A DNA stretch of 64,000 nt, taken from contig CAJTUI010000012.1 in assembly GCA_910579705.1 (NCBI GenBank), positions 10,543 to 74,542 on the forward strand. Direction: 5' to 3'. Below, piece by piece: positions 55,665-64,000 of this stretch (position 1 is the stretch's first letter; every line of letters begins with the position of its first letter). This DNA is from an uncultured Christensenella sp. (GTDB lineage: Bacteria; Bacillota; Clostridia; Christensenellales; Borkfalkiaceae). The position numbers were made by a program, and so were the translations under genes. The notes below the pieces were generated by a model, which did not search any database, was not told the DNA's origin, and saw only the letters and a list, made by a program, of their open reading frames with translations.

Positions 55665-56222
55665 ATGGCTAAGAAAGAATACAAATCGAGAGTAGTTGAA
55701 AATTACGAAAAAGAAGTTGTCCCCGCGCTTATAAAGAAATTCGGTTATAAGAACCCTATGCAGGTTCCCAAGCTTGTCAAGATAGTTGTCAGCTCGGGCC
55801 TCGGCGACATAAAGGACAACGCAAAATCCATACAGACCGCGCAGAACGAAATCAAGATTATCACGGGACAGCAGCCCGTGCTGTGCAAGGCAAAGAAATC
55901 GGTCGCGAACTTCAAGGTGCGCGAGGGAATGCCTATCGGTCTTAAAGTTACGCTCCGTGGACAGATGATGCACAACTTCTACGACAAGTTCGTATCTATC
56001 GCTCTTCCGAGAGTGCGCGATTTCAGAGGAGTTCCTCAGGACGCTTTCGACGGCAAGGGCAACTACTGTATGGGCGTTAAGGAACAGCTTATCTTCCCCG
56101 AAATCCAGTACGATCAGGTAGAGAAGATAAGAGGTATGGATATCTGCTTCGTTACCACCGCTAAGACGGATGAAGAAGCCAGAGAGCTTTTAAGGGCGAT
56201 GGGTATGCCCTTCAAGAAGTAA
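55665..56222 (+). CDS. rplE: Large ribosomal subunit protein uL5
   Basis: 185 residues with NPMQVPKLVKIVVSSGLGD, FKVREGMPIGLKVTLRG and the C-terminal RGMDICFVTTAKTDEEARELLRAMGMPF. It binds 5S rRNA. Confidence 0.97.
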   Translation: MAKKEYKSRVVENYEKEVVPALIKKFGYKNPMQVPKLVKIVVSSGLGDIKDNAKSIQTAQNEIKIITGQQPVLCKAKKSVANFKVREGMPIGLKVTLRGQMMHNFYDKFVSIALPRVRDFRGVPQDAFDGKGNYCMGVKEQLIFPEIQYDQVEKIRGMDICFVTTAKTDEEARELLRAMGMPFKK

Positions 56223-56234
56223 GGAGAAAGATTT

Positions 56235-56420
56235 ATGGCAAAGAAAGCAATGATAAACAAACAGCAGAAGCCTGCTAAATTCTCGACGAGGGCGTATACG
56301 AGATGCTCGATATGCGGAAGGCCTCACGCCGTGCTCAGGAAGTACGGAGTTTGCCGTATCTGTTTCAGAAACCTTGCTTACAAGGGACAAATTCCCGGCG
56401 TCAAAAAATCGAGTTGGTAA
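56235..56420 (+). CDS. rpsZ: Small ribosomal subunit protein uS14, zinc-type
   Basis: 61 residues, ARKxKFSTRAYTRCSICGRPHAVLRKYGVCRICFR: the four Cys ligands mark the zinc (C+) form. Zinc status may link it to the COG0523 genes elsewhere in the window, though nothing here proves that. Confidence 0.96.
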   Translation: MAKKAMINKQQKPAKFSTRAYTRCSICGRPHAVLRKYGVCRICFRNLAYKGQIPGVKKSSW

Positions 56421-56438
56421 GACGGAGGTAATAAGATT

Positions 56439-56831
56439 ATGACAGATCCTATAGCAGATATGCTCACTCGCATCAGGAATGCGATTATGGTAAATAAAGA
56501 CACGGTTGAGGTACCCTCATCCAATATGAAGAAAGCAATCGCGGACATTCTCCTCAAAGAGGGTTACGTTTCCGACGTCAAGCTTGTCGAGGACGGCTAT
56601 AACGGCAAACTCGTACTCACGCTCAAATACGTCGGCAAGAACCGTTCGGTTATAAACGGACTCAAAAGGATTTCCAAGCCCGGCCTCCGCACTTATGCGG
56701 ACGTGGAGAATATGCCCAGAGTTTTGGACGGACTCGGCATCGCGATACTTTCCACCAACAAAGGAATATTGACCGACAGGCAGGCCAAAGCCGCAAACGT
56801 GGGCGGCGAAGTGCTTTGCTATGTCTGGTAA
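56439..56831 (+). CDS. rpsH: Small ribosomal subunit protein uS8
   Basis: 130 residues, DPIADMLTRIRNAIMVNKDTVEVPSSNMK, ending GGEVLCYVW. CGGAGG precedes the ATG. Confidence 0.97.
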   Translation: MTDPIADMLTRIRNAIMVNKDTVEVPSSNMKKAIADILLKEGYVSDVKLVEDGYNGKLVLTLKYVGKNRSVINGLKRISKPGLRTYADVENMPRVLDGLGIAILSTNKGILTDRQAKAANVGGEVLCYVW

Positions 56832-56845
56832 GGAGGTAATTTAGA

Positions 56846-57394
56846 ATGTCAAGAATAGGTAAATTACCCGTAGCTATACCCGCAGGCGTAACCATTACGT
56901 TCGAAAACGGTCTTCTCACCGTCAAGGGCGCCAAGGGCACGCTCACGCAGCAGGTTGTCGGCGATATCGACGTTAAAATCGAGGGCGCGGAGGCGCACGT
57001 AGTCAAGACGGCGGACACCGCCGGAACGGACGCTAAACACGGCCTTTACCGTGCGCTCCTGCACAATATGGTAGTCGGCGTAACCAACGGTTACAGCAAA
57101 AAGCTTAAAGTAAACGGCGTAGGCTGGAAGGTTGCCAAGCAGGGCGGCAAAGTGGTTCTCAACGTAGGTTTTTCGCACCCCGTAGAGTTCCCCGAACCCG
57201 CGGGCATTAAACTCGAATGCCCCAGCGTAAACGAGATAATCGTTTCGGGTATCGACAAAACGCTCGTCGGACAGACCGCCGCAAACATACGCAAAATAAG
57301 AATTCCCGAACCCTATCACGGTTACGGCATCGCATACAGCGACGAAGTAATCGAGCGTAAGGAAGGCAAGACGGGAGGCAAGGGCAAGAAGTAA
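56846..57394 (+). CDS. rplF: Large ribosomal subunit protein uL6
   Basis: 182 residues with the two L6 folds and the conserved PEPYHGYGIAY-type motif near the end. AGGAGG precedes the ATG. Confidence 0.97.
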   Translation: MSRIGKLPVAIPAGVTITFENGLLTVKGAKGTLTQQVVGDIDVKIEGAEAHVVKTADTAGTDAKHGLYRALLHNMVVGVTNGYSKKLKVNGVGWKVAKQGGKVVLNVGFSHPVEFPEPAGIKLECPSVNEIIVSGIDKTLVGQTAANIRKIRIPEPYHGYGIAYSDEVIERKEGKTGGKGKK

Positions 57395-57459
57395 TTTCCG
57401 CGCCGTATGACGCGAGAAGGATATACCGCTTGACGCGGTTTATTGCTCGGAGGTTTATT

Positions 57460-57828
57460 ATGATTAAGAAAATAGATAAAAACAAGGAAAGGCAGCGCCG
57501 CCACGAAAGAGTAAGAAGAAAGGTTTCGGGCACGGCGGAAACTCCCCGTCTTTGCGTTTACAGAAGTCTTAACCACATCTACGTTCAGTTAATCGACGAT
57601 ACGAAAGGCGTAACGCTTTGCTCGGCGTCGACGATGGAAAAGGACGTTAAGGCTGAAATCAAAGAAATGAACAAGACGGACGCGGCTAAGGTCGTGGGCA
57701 AGAAAGCGGCGGAGAAGGCGCTTGCAAAAGGCGTAAAAACCGTGGTTTTCGACAGGGGCGGCTACCTTTACACGGGTCGTGTTCAGGCTGTTGCGGACGG
57801 CGCAAGAGAAGCCGGACTGAATTTCTAA
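57460..57828 (+). CDS. rplR: Large ribosomal subunit protein uL18
   Basis: 122 residues from the ATG at 57460, which follows CGGAGG; the upstream in-frame start has none. It has RRHERVRRKVSGTAETPRLCVYRSLNHIY and the C-terminal GRVQAVADGAREAGL. It binds 5S rRNA. Confidence 0.95.
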   Translation: MIKKIDKNKERQRRHERVRRKVSGTAETPRLCVYRSLNHIYVQLIDDTKGVTLCSASTMEKDVKAEIKEMNKTDAAKVVGKKAAEKALAKGVKTVVFDRGGYLYTGRVQAVADGAREAGLNF

Positions 57829-57838
57829 GGAGCTTATT

Positions 57839-58369
57839 ATGGAAGAAAGGAAAGAAAGACCTGCAAGAAGAAACGATAGAAGAAGACAAGAGGACGACGG
57901 CTTAATCAAAAAGCTTATACAGGTTAACAGAGTAACCAAGACCGTAAAGGGCGGCAGAAATATGCGTTTCGCGGCTCTCGTGGTCGTAGGCGACGGCAAA
58001 GGTTCGGTCGGCTACGGTATGGGCAAGAGCAAAGAAGTTCCCGAGGCGATTGAAAAGGCGACCGCGCAGGCAAAGAAGAATATGCGCAGGGTCAGCCTTA
58101 AAGGCACTTCCATTCCCCACACCGTAACTGGCGTGTTCGGCAGAGGCTCCGTACTTATGATGCCTGCCGCGGAAGGTACCGGCGTTATCGCCGGCGGTCC
58201 CGTGCGTGCGGTTATGGAGGCTGCGGGCGTGAAGGACGTAAGAACGAAGTCCCACGGCACTTCCAACCCCATCAACTGCGTTAAGGCGGCGGTCTACGGC
58301 TTGTTTGAGCTTATGTCCCCCGAAGACGTGGCTCAGTTCCGCGGCAAGACCGTGGAAGAATTACTTTAA
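57839..58369 (+). CDS. rpsE: Small ribosomal subunit protein uS5
   Basis: 176 residues, with IQVNRVTKTVKGGRNMRFAALVVVGDGKG and the ram-region GRGSVLMMPAAEGTGVIAGGPVRAVMEAAGVKD. AAGGAG precedes the ATG. A basic, Arg-rich N-terminus precedes the core. Confidence 0.97.
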   Translation: MEERKERPARRNDRRRQEDDGLIKKLIQVNRVTKTVKGGRNMRFAALVVVGDGKGSVGYGMGKSKEVPEAIEKATAQAKKNMRRVSLKGTSIPHTVTGVFGRGSVLMMPAAEGTGVIAGGPVRAVMEAAGVKDVRTKSHGTSNPINCVKAAVYGLFELMSPEDVAQFRGKTVEELL

Positions 58370-58381
58370 CGGAGGTCGGCT

Positions 58382-58561
58382 ATGATTAAGGTAACGTTAG
58401 TTAAAAGCGCTTCCAACGAAACCAAGACGGTTAAGGCAACCGTAGAGGCGTTGGGACTTAAAAAAATAGGTCAGTCGAAGACCTTTGAAGCGACGCCCGC
58501 CGTTATGGGACAGATTAAAAAGGTGGGTTACCTTCTCAGAACAGAACAGGTAGGAGAGTAA
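58382..58561 (+). CDS. rpmD: Large ribosomal subunit protein uL30
   Basis: 59 residues: MIKVTLVKSASNETKTVKATVEALGLKKIGQSK and the terminal MGQIKKVGYLLRTEQ. Too short for a typical ORF cutoff, but CGGAGG and the position between rpsE and rplO make it certain. Confidence 0.96.
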   Translation: MIKVTLVKSASNETKTVKATVEALGLKKIGQSKTFEATPAVMGQIKKVGYLLRTEQVGE

Positions 58562-58565
58562 TCAG

Positions 58566-59015
58566 ATGAGAATAGATACTTTATCGCCCGCAGAGGGCGC
58601 AACCTCGCGCGTCAAAAGACTCGGCAGAGGTATAGGCTCCGGCCACGGCAAGACGTCGTGTAAAGGACATAAAGGTCAGTGGGCAAGGTCGGGCGGCGGC
58701 GTTCGTCCCGGATTCGAGGGCGGCCAGATGCCTATCGCAAGACGTATCCCCAAGCGCGGTTTCCACAACAAGTGGGCAACCCGTTACACCATAGTAAATT
58801 TAAGCCAGCTTGAAAAACTTCCTGCGGGAACGGTTGTCGATTTCGATTACGTTTCCGTGAACGGACTTGCAAAGGACGTCAAGAACTCCGCGGGACTCAA
58901 AGTGCTGGGCAACGGCGAACTCAAAGTCGCGCTTACGGTAAAGGCGGCGAAATTCTCCGAAAGCGCAAAGGCCGCGATTGAGAAAGCGGGCGGCGCTTGC
59001 GAGATAATTTGCTGA
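58566..59015 (+). CDS. rplO: Large ribosomal subunit protein uL15
   Basis: 149 residues. The N-terminal LGRGIGSGHGKTSCKGHKGQ and the C-terminal VLGNGELKVALTVKAAKFSESAKAAIEKAGG are standard. It is useful as the reference for the L15-like domain of the protein at 42206. Confidence 0.97.
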   Translation: MRIDTLSPAEGATSRVKRLGRGIGSGHGKTSCKGHKGQWARSGGGVRPGFEGGQMPIARRIPKRGFHNKWATRYTIVNLSQLEKLPAGTVVDFDYVSVNGLAKDVKNSAGLKVLGNGELKVALTVKAAKFSESAKAAIEKAGGACEIIC

Positions 59016-59066
59016 TATATTTCGGCAGCTTAAATAACTGTACCTCGGTACAACAAGAGGTTAAAA

Positions 59067-60431
59067 ATGTTTGAAACAATAAAAAATTGTTTTAAGGTCA
59101 AGGAAATAAGGAAGAAGATACTTATCACGATAGGCCTTCTCCTCATATTCAGGCTCGGGTGCTATATCCCCGTGCCCGGCATCAACGTAAGCGTATTCAG
59201 CGAAGCTATTAAAGAGCAGTCCTTTCTGGAACTTTTAAACAGCATCACCGGCGGCTCGCTCGCCAACGCGACGCTCTTTGCGCTCGGCATAAGCCCGTAC
59301 ATCAACGCGTCGATTATAATCCAGCTGCTCACGGTCGGTATCCCCGCGCTCGAACGCCTCTCCAAACAGGGCGAAGAGGGCAGGAAAAAGATAGCCCAGA
59401 TAACCCGTTACGTAACTATCCTCCTTGCAATCGCGCAGGCGATAGGTATAGTAGTAAACTTCGCGGCCAACACGGAAGGCGCAATCAAAGTCGTCTGGTT
59501 CGGCGGCGGCCCCGACGGAATCCTCGGCGACACCGCGGCGAGATGGATAGCGGGCGTGTTCTTCACGGTCGTCTACACCGCCGGCGCAATGCTGGTTATG
59601 TGGATAGGCGAAAGAATTACCGAATACGGAGTTTCGAACGGTATTTCGCTCATAATCTTCATCGGTATAGTTTCCACCGCTGGACTTATCATCGTCGAGA
59701 AGTTCATACAGGTGTTCACGGGCAACCCCGCGATCCTCTGGGAACTGCTCGGGTTCGTAATCCTGACGATTCTGGAATTCACGGCAATAGTCGCCGTAGA
59801 CCTCTCGGAGAGAAGGATACCCGTCCAGTACGCGAAACAGGTCAAGGGCAGGAGAATGTACGGCGGTCAGTCGTCCGTAATCCCCATCAAGATTGCGGGT
59901 TCGGGCGTTATGCCTCTTATCTTCGCGTTCGCGCTTATTTCCTTCCCCAATATGATAATAAGCCTGTTCTGGCCCGGCTCGGCTGCGGCCACCAACATCA
60001 CGAACTGGTTCTCTGGCGGCTCGCCCTACTGGTACGGACAGCTTATCTATATGGTTACGCTCTGTCTTCTGATTTTCGCGTTCGCGTTCTTCTATCAGTC
60101 GATGCAGTTCAACCCCGAAGACGTGTCCAAGACCATTCAGCAGAACGGCGGCTTCATTCAGGGTATCCGTCCCGGCAGACCTACCGCGGACTACCTTAAA
60201 AAGATTTCCAACAGGATTACCCTGTTCGGCGCAATCTATCTCTCGATAGTCGCGTTTGTTCCGTCGATACTCTCGATGGTTGTAACAGGGCTCAACCTTT
60301 CGTCCGATACGGCGCTGCTGTCGGTGTTCTCCACTACGGGTATTCTGATCGTCGTATCCGTTGCGCTCGAACTCGATAAACAGCTCGAATCGCAGCTTAT
60401 GATGAAAAACTACAAAGGTTTCCTTAAATAA
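59067..60431 (+). CDS. secY: Protein translocase subunit SecY
   Basis: 454 residues with ten TM helices. The signature LLIFRLGCYIPVPGIN lies in TM1, the GISPYINASIIIQLL plug region follows, and the C-terminal PGRPTADYL motif is conserved. It forms the SecYEG channel. AGAGG precedes the ATG. Confidence 0.97.
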   Translation: MFETIKNCFKVKEIRKKILITIGLLLIFRLGCYIPVPGINVSVFSEAIKEQSFLELLNSITGGSLANATLFALGISPYINASIIIQLLTVGIPALERLSKQGEEGRKKIAQITRYVTILLAIAQAIGIVVNFAANTEGAIKVVWFGGGPDGILGDTAARWIAGVFFTVVYTAGAMLVMWIGERITEYGVSNGISLIIFIGIVSTAGLIIVEKFIQVFTGNPAILWELLGFVILTILEFTAIVAVDLSERRIPVQYAKQVKGRRMYGGQSSVIPIKIAGSGVMPLIFAFALISFPNMIISLFWPGSAAATNITNWFSGGSPYWYGQLIYMVTLCLLIFAFAFFYQSMQFNPEDVSKTIQQNGGFIQGIRPGRPTADYLKKISNRITLFGAIYLSIVAFVPSILSMVVTGLNLSSDTALLSVFSTTGILIVVSVALELDKQLESQLMMKNYKGFLK

Positions 60432-60469
60432 TTAAGGACTGCAAATAAACTTATCGTCGGAGGATAACG

Positions 60470-61093
60470 ATGAACATAATACTTCTCGGCGCGCCCGGTG
60501 CGGGCAAGGGAACTCAGGCAACGAGGATTGCGCAGAAATACGGCGTAATTCATATATCCACGGGCGATATGTTCCGCTCGAACATCAAGGAAGGCACGGA
60601 GATAGGCAAGCTCGCCAAATCGTATATCGACGCGGGCAAGCTCGTTCCCGACGCGGTTACCTGCGACATAGTCAAAGACAGGCTATCCAAGGCCGACGTT
60701 ATCGGCGGTTATCTTCTGGACGGGTTCCCCCGCAGCCTCTTTCAGGCTGAAGAGCTGGGCAAATTCGCGGACATAGATCTGTGCCTCAATCTCGAAGTGG
60801 ACACGGCGCTCATTATGGACAGAATTTGCGGAAGGCGCGTATGCTCCTGCGGCGAAACCTATCACGTTTCCACATTGAAGGGCGAAACGACCTGCGCGAA
60901 GTGCGGTAATGAGCTTTACCGCCGCGACGACGATAACCCCGAAACCGTTAAGGCAAGGCTGGACACGTACAACGTTATGACCGCCCCGCTCATTGCCTAC
61001 TATGCGGCGCAGAACAAGCTTGCGACCGTGGTCTGCGGAAACAAGACCCCCGACGAGGTGTTCGAGGCCGTGTGCGCGGTGCTCGATAAATGA
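60470..61093 (+). CDS. adk: Adenylate kinase
   Basis: 207 residues. P-loop GAPGAGKGTQA and DGFPRSL are intact. The LID has a zinc site CxCGETYH...CAKCGNELYRRDDD with four Cys-type ligands, as in Gram-positive enzymes. CGGAGG precedes the ATG. It overlaps map by 4 bp. Confidence 0.97.
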   Translation: MNIILLGAPGAGKGTQATRIAQKYGVIHISTGDMFRSNIKEGTEIGKLAKSYIDAGKLVPDAVTCDIVKDRLSKADVIGGYLLDGFPRSLFQAEELGKFADIDLCLNLEVDTALIMDRICGRRVCSCGETYHVSTLKGETTCAKCGNELYRRDDDNPETVKARLDTYNVMTAPLIAYYAAQNKLATVVCGNKTPDEVFEAVCAVLDK

Positions 61094-61836
61094 TTGTAAT
61101 CAAGAACGACAGAGAAATAGAGCTGATGCGCGAAAGCTGCCGTATCGTAAAGGAAACGCTTGAATTCGTAGGAAAGAATATCCGCGCGGGTATGACCACC
61201 AAGGAAGTGGACGAACTCGTTTACAGATATATCACCTCCTGCGGCGCGTATCCCTCCGAGCTCGGCTACGAGGGCTATCCCGCAAGCTCCTGCGTGTCGG
61301 TCAACGAAGTGGTCGTCCACGGCATACCTTCGGACAGGATAATCCTCGACGGGGACATAGTAAGCGTGGACATCACCGCGGAAAAGAACGGATTCCACGG
61401 CGACGCGTGCAGAACCTTTATGATAGGCGACGTGTCGGAAGAGAAACGGAAACTTGTTAAAGTTACCGAAGAATGTTTTTTCAAGGCGGTCGAGGGCTTG
61501 CAGGCCGGAGTTCCGCTTTTCGATATCGGTTACAGGGTGCAGACCCACGCCGAGGCGCACGGTTACGGAGTAGTCCGCGCACTTACGGGCCACGGCATAG
61601 GCAGAGAAATGCACGAGGACCCCGCGGTGCCCAATTATGGCAAGCGCGGAACGGGTATGAGGCTGAAAGCGGGTATGACTATCTGTATCGAGCCTATGAT
61701 TACGGCGGGGACTTACAAAGTCGACTTTAACCGCGGCGACGGCTGGACCGTCACCACCGCGGACAAAAAGCCCGCGGCGCATTACGAAAACACCGTACTC
61801 ATAAAAGAGGACGGAGTGGAAATTCTGACACTGTAA
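61090..61836 (+). CDS. map: Methionine aminopeptidase, type I
   Basis: 248 residues. The metal ligands of the pita-bread fold are visible in GDIVSVDITAEKNGFHGDACRTF, GHGIGREMHEDP, and TICIEPMI. It removes N-terminal Met. ATG overlaps the adk stop (ATGA). Confidence 0.96.
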   Translation: MIVIKNDREIELMRESCRIVKETLEFVGKNIRAGMTTKEVDELVYRYITSCGAYPSELGYEGYPASSCVSVNEVVVHGIPSDRIILDGDIVSVDITAEKNGFHGDACRTFMIGDVSEEKRKLVKVTEECFFKAVEGLQAGVPLFDIGYRVQTHAEAHGYGVVRALTGHGIGREMHEDPAVPNYGKRGTGMRLKAGMTICIEPMITAGTYKVDFNRGDGWTVTTADKKPAAHYENTVLIKEDGVEILTL

Positions 61837-61857
61837 CAAATTTTGGCAAGGAATATT

Positions 61858-62169
61858 ATGAAAGTTAAAACCCCTGCCGTGGGCGGAATTTGTCAAAGTA
61901 CGCAAGGCAGAGATAAAGACAGATATTATCTTATCAAAACGGTTTATCCGGACGGGACGGTCGGCGTTGTTGACGGCAACTTCAAAAAACTGGCCGCGCC
62001 CAAGAAAAAGAATTTAAAGCATTTGCGGCTTTTACCCGAAAAAGCGGAGTCAATCGCCGCCAAACTTACCGACGGAAGACAGGTGTTCGATACCGAAGTG
62101 TATTCGGCGCTTAAATCCTACAACTATCCCCAGCGGGAGCAAACGGTTGAAGACCGCAACATAACTTAA
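61858..62169 (+). CDS. KOW-domain RNA-binding protein
   Basis: 103 residues, MKVKTPAVGGICQSTQGRDKDRYYLIKTVYPDGTVGVVDGNFKKLAAPKKKNLKHL-like: a KOW/L14e-type domain that often follows map in Clostridia. It probably binds rRNA. I start at the ATG at 61858, because AAGGA precedes it; the TTG at 61843 is an alternative. Confidence 0.8.
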   Translation: MKVKTPAVGGICQSTQGRDKDRYYLIKTVYPDGTVGVVDGNFKKLAAPKKKNLKHLRLLPEKAESIAAKLTDGRQVFDTEVYSALKSYNYPQREQTVEDRNIT

Positions 62170-62189
62170 ATTCGCAAAACGGGAGTTTT

Positions 62190-62411
62190 ATGTCTAAAAA
62201 CGATGTGATTGAAGCCGAGGGCAAGGTTATCGAATGCCTTCCCAACGCAAATTTCAAAGTCAGGCTTTCAAACGGCTACGTCATAACCGCGTATATCTCG
62301 GGCAAGCTTCGTATGAACTATATCCGGATTATCGAGGGCGATAACGTAAAGCTGGAAATGAGCCCTTACGATTTGACTAAGGGCAGGATAACCTGGCGCA
62401 GCAAAAACTAA
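62190..62411 (+). CDS. infA: Translation initiation factor IF-1
   Basis: 73 residues of the S1-like OB fold: MSKNDVIEAEGKVIECLPNANFKVRLSNGYVITAYISGKLRMNYIRIIEGDNVKLEMSPYDLTKGRITWR (shown in parts). It lies in its usual place between map and rpmJ. Confidence 0.96.
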   Translation: MSKNDVIEAEGKVIECLPNANFKVRLSNGYVITAYISGKLRMNYIRIIEGDNVKLEMSPYDLTKGRITWRSKN

Positions 62412-62477
62412 CACGGGGATTAAGCGGCCCGTCCGCGTTCCCGAAAAATATCAAATACAAAATGAGAGGATTTTTTT

Positions 62478-62594
62478 ATGAAAGTCAGACCTTCTGTAAA
62501 GCCTATGTGCGATAAATGCAAAGTTATCAAAAGAAACGGCAAAGTAATGATTATCTGCTCTAAAAACAAGAGCCATAAACAGCGTCAGGGATAA
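62478..62594 (+). CDS. rpmJ: Large ribosomal subunit protein bL36
   Basis: 38 residues with C11, C14, C27 and H33, the zinc (C+) form. AGAGGA precedes the ATG. It was found by reading through the gap between infA and rpsM; it is below common ORF cutoffs. Confidence 0.95.
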   Translation: MKVRPSVKPMCDKCKVIKRNGKVMIICSKNKSHKQRQG

Positions 62595-62598
62595 CGGT

Positions 62599-62844
62599 CC
62601 GCGGCACGGTGCTCCGTGCGCGGGCGGGTTTTGCCGCGCCGCCTGAAAGCGGTTTGCGGCGGAGGTTATTTTCAACCGCTCATATTCAGGCATACGGCGT
62701 TGCAAATTTTTTTGCAATGCTTGCGCCGTTTTAAGAAAACTATAATTCCGTCACCGTTTCCCGTCTCATTCCGAATTTCAGACGGGCGCGGCGATTGGTT
62801 GACATAAAAATACACTTAAATTTTTAACGGAGGAATTAAATCGT
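62599..62844 (+). other. Structured 250-bp spacer between rpmJ and rpsM
   Basis: Contains a long GC hairpin at 62599-62623, a nested stem at 62694-62732 (ACGGCG/CGCCGT enclosing TTGCAAA/TTTGCAA) followed by TTTT, and TTGACA at 62799-62804 with an AT-rich sequence where the -10 should be. It may terminate most transcripts from upstream and restart rpsM. Confidence 0.5.
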
Positions 62845-63219
62845 ATGGCACGTATTGCCGGTGTAGATTTACCCAGAGAAAAGAGGATCGAGATAGGACT
62901 CACCTACATCTACGGTATCGGTTTAAAGACGTCGCAGAAAATTCTTGCCGCAACGGGCATTGATCCCGACACGCGCGTTAAGGACCTCGACGAAACGACC
63001 GTATCCAAACTCAGAGAATATATCGACCATAATTACAGGGTCGAGGGCGAACTCAGAAGCGAAGTTTCGCTCAACATCAAAAGGCTTATGGAAATAGGAT
63101 GCTATCGCGGCATCCGTCACAGAAAGGGTCTGCCCGTCCGCGGACAGTCCACCAAAACCAACGCGAGGACGAGAAAAGGCCCCCGCCGCACGGTTGCAAA
63201 GAAGAAGGGCGCAAAGTAA
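62845..63219 (+). CDS. rpsM: Small ribosomal subunit protein uS13
   Basis: 124 residues, MARIAGVDLPREKRIEIGLTYIYGIG with the RHRKGLPVRGQSTKTNARTRKGPRR tail. GGAGGA precedes the ATG. Confidence 0.97.
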   Translation: MARIAGVDLPREKRIEIGLTYIYGIGLKTSQKILAATGIDPDTRVKDLDETTVSKLREYIDHNYRVEGELRSEVSLNIKRLMEIGCYRGIRHRKGLPVRGQSTKTNARTRKGPRRTVAKKKGAK

Positions 63220-63230
63220 GGAGGTAAGGT

Positions 63231-63635
63231 ATGGCATCGAATAACAACAAGAAGCAGACCGTTTCAAGAAAGCGCAGAGACCTTAAAAAGGTTGACAGGG
63301 GACAGGTTCATATCCAGTCCACGTTCAACAACACGCTTGTAACGGTTACCGATATACAGGGCAACGTAATTTCCTGGTCCAGCGCGGGCAGTCTTAATTT
63401 CAAGGGTTCCAGAAAGGGCACGCCGTTCGCGGCCCAGATGGCGACCGAAACGGCGGTCAAGGCCGCGAAAGAGCACGGCCTCCGCTCGGTAGAAGTATAT
63501 GTTAAAGGCCCCGGCGCGGGCAGAGAATCGGCTATCAGAGCCATCGGCGCGTGCGACGTGGAAATAACGCTTATTTCCGACGTTTCGCCCGTTCCCCACA
63601 ACGGTTGCAGGCCGCCCAAGCGCCGCAGAGTATAA
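63231..63635 (+). CDS. rpsK: Small ribosomal subunit protein uS11
   Basis: 134 residues with GQVHIQSTFNNTLVTVTD and the terminal SPVPHNGCRPPKRRRV. AAGGAGG precedes the ATG. Confidence 0.97.
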   Translation: MASNNNKKQTVSRKRRDLKKVDRGQVHIQSTFNNTLVTVTDIQGNVISWSSAGSLNFKGSRKGTPFAAQMATETAVKAAKEHGLRSVEVYVKGPGAGRESAIRAIGACDVEITLISDVSPVPHNGCRPPKRRRV

Positions 63636-63654
63636 TCGGAGGTAGATAGAAAAT

Positions 63655-64000
63655 ATGGCAACTTACAGAGAAGCAAAATGCCGTCTTTGCAGAAGAGAAG
63701 GCGGAAAGCTGTTTTTAAAGGGCGATAAATGTTATACGGGCAAGTGCCCGTTCGAAAAGAGACCCACTCCTCCCGGCGCGCACGGCGCAGGCAGGAAAAA
63801 GGTTTCCGAATACGGTCAGCAGCTCCGCGAAAAGCAGAAAGTTAAGCGTATTTACGGCGTTCAGGAAGGTCAGTTCCGCGCGTACTACGAGAAAGCCGAC
63901 AGAATGAAGGGCATTACCGGTGAAAATATGCTTTCGCTTTTGGAGCGCAGGCTTGACAACGTAATTTTCCGTATGGGCGCGGGCGCAAGCCGTTCTCAGG
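63655..64000 (+). CDS. rpsD: Small ribosomal subunit protein uS4 (3' end off the window)
   Basis: 115 residues are seen, MATYREAKCRLCRREGGKLFL onward. Four Cys (C9, C12, C26, C31) form the zinc site of the C+ S4. The S4 RNA-binding domain begins near LSLLERRLDNVIFRMG. The gene runs off the right edge. Confidence 0.95.
   Translation, partial: MATYREAKCRLCRREGGKLFLKGDKCYTGKCPFEKRPTPPGAHGAGRKKVSEYGQQLREKQKVKRIYGVQEGQFRAYYEKADRMKGITGENMLSLLERRLDNVIFRMGAGASRSQ

Overview
The window is a chromosomal segment around the replication origin of a bacterium of the Bacillota, most likely class Clostridia. The evidence is the gene order dnaN-rpmH-rnpA-yidD-yidC-jag, the parA/parB and yyaC cluster with canonical parS sites, a lysine-decarboxylase-like/tmk/holB/ricT/trmN6/rsmI block as in Bacillus, a GTP-type PEP carboxykinase, zinc-type S14, L36 and S4, and consensus TTGACA-17-TATAAT promoters with strong Shine-Dalgarno sequences. 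YyaC points to a sporulating or formerly sporulating lineage. The genus cannot be named from the sequence alone.

Layout. 1-2400: a partial membrane protein, a small XRE regulator with palindromic operators, and phospholipid genes (pssA, flippase-like). 2400-8720: parB, parA and ftsH on the minus strand, two clear parS sites plus a degenerate one, yyaC, and rsmG with a SLOG-domain gene. 8717-9092: a gene-free AT-rich stretch with four DnaA-box-like nonamers, read here as oriC. Most genes lie on the minus strand to its left and on the plus strand just to its right; dnaA is not in the window. 9093-13133: dnaN, rpmH, rnpA, yidD, yidC, khpB. 13134-14780: a preQ1-I riboswitch-controlled queT, then a small regulatory island of two paralogous XRE repressors and a divergent Cys-rich protein. 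14927-20200: pckG, several conserved unknowns, and an Lrp regulator with an aminotransferase. 20321-30139: greA, lysS, then tmk, holB, ricT, ferredoxin, trmN6 and rsmI, then a DUF697 membrane protein and an M42 peptidase. 30143-33755: a heterodimeric ABC exporter. 33788-37474: a secreted GH43-like lipoprotein and mnmA. 37568-42049: a DUF4250 gene, tRNA-Arg(CCG), small unknowns, and uraA-upp. 42206-46832: an accessory stretch with a membrane-anchored protein ending in a ribosomal-protein-uL15-like domain, a histone-tail/DUF2188 protein, two COG0523 metallochaperone GTPases (one with tandem His/Cys repeats) and a 54-residue coiled-coil protein. 46913-48970: a divergent EF-G paralogue. 49245-64000: the S10-spc-alpha ribosomal protein supercluster with secY, adk, map, infA and rpmJ, running off the right edge inside rpsD.

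How the parts work together. The left half is an origin-segregation module: ParB loads at parS next to oriC, ParA acts with it, and DnaN is made at the origin. RnpA, YidD, YidC and KhpB link RNA maturation to membrane insertion, and FtsH performs membrane-protein quality control. The right half is the translation supercluster. Its rpsJ promoter is followed by a leader of about 230 nt ending in a terminator-like hairpin, and two unusual structured spacers interrupt it (rpsQ-rplN and rpmJ-rpsM).

Most notable observations: the uL15-like membrane protein with its neighbouring histone-tail protein; three genes whose TATAAT ends exactly 6 nt before the ATG, indicating leaderless mRNAs; the repressor/Cys-rich-protein switch at 14.4 kb; the preQ1-I element; leader hairpins before greA and rpsJ; and the paired COG0523 proteins.
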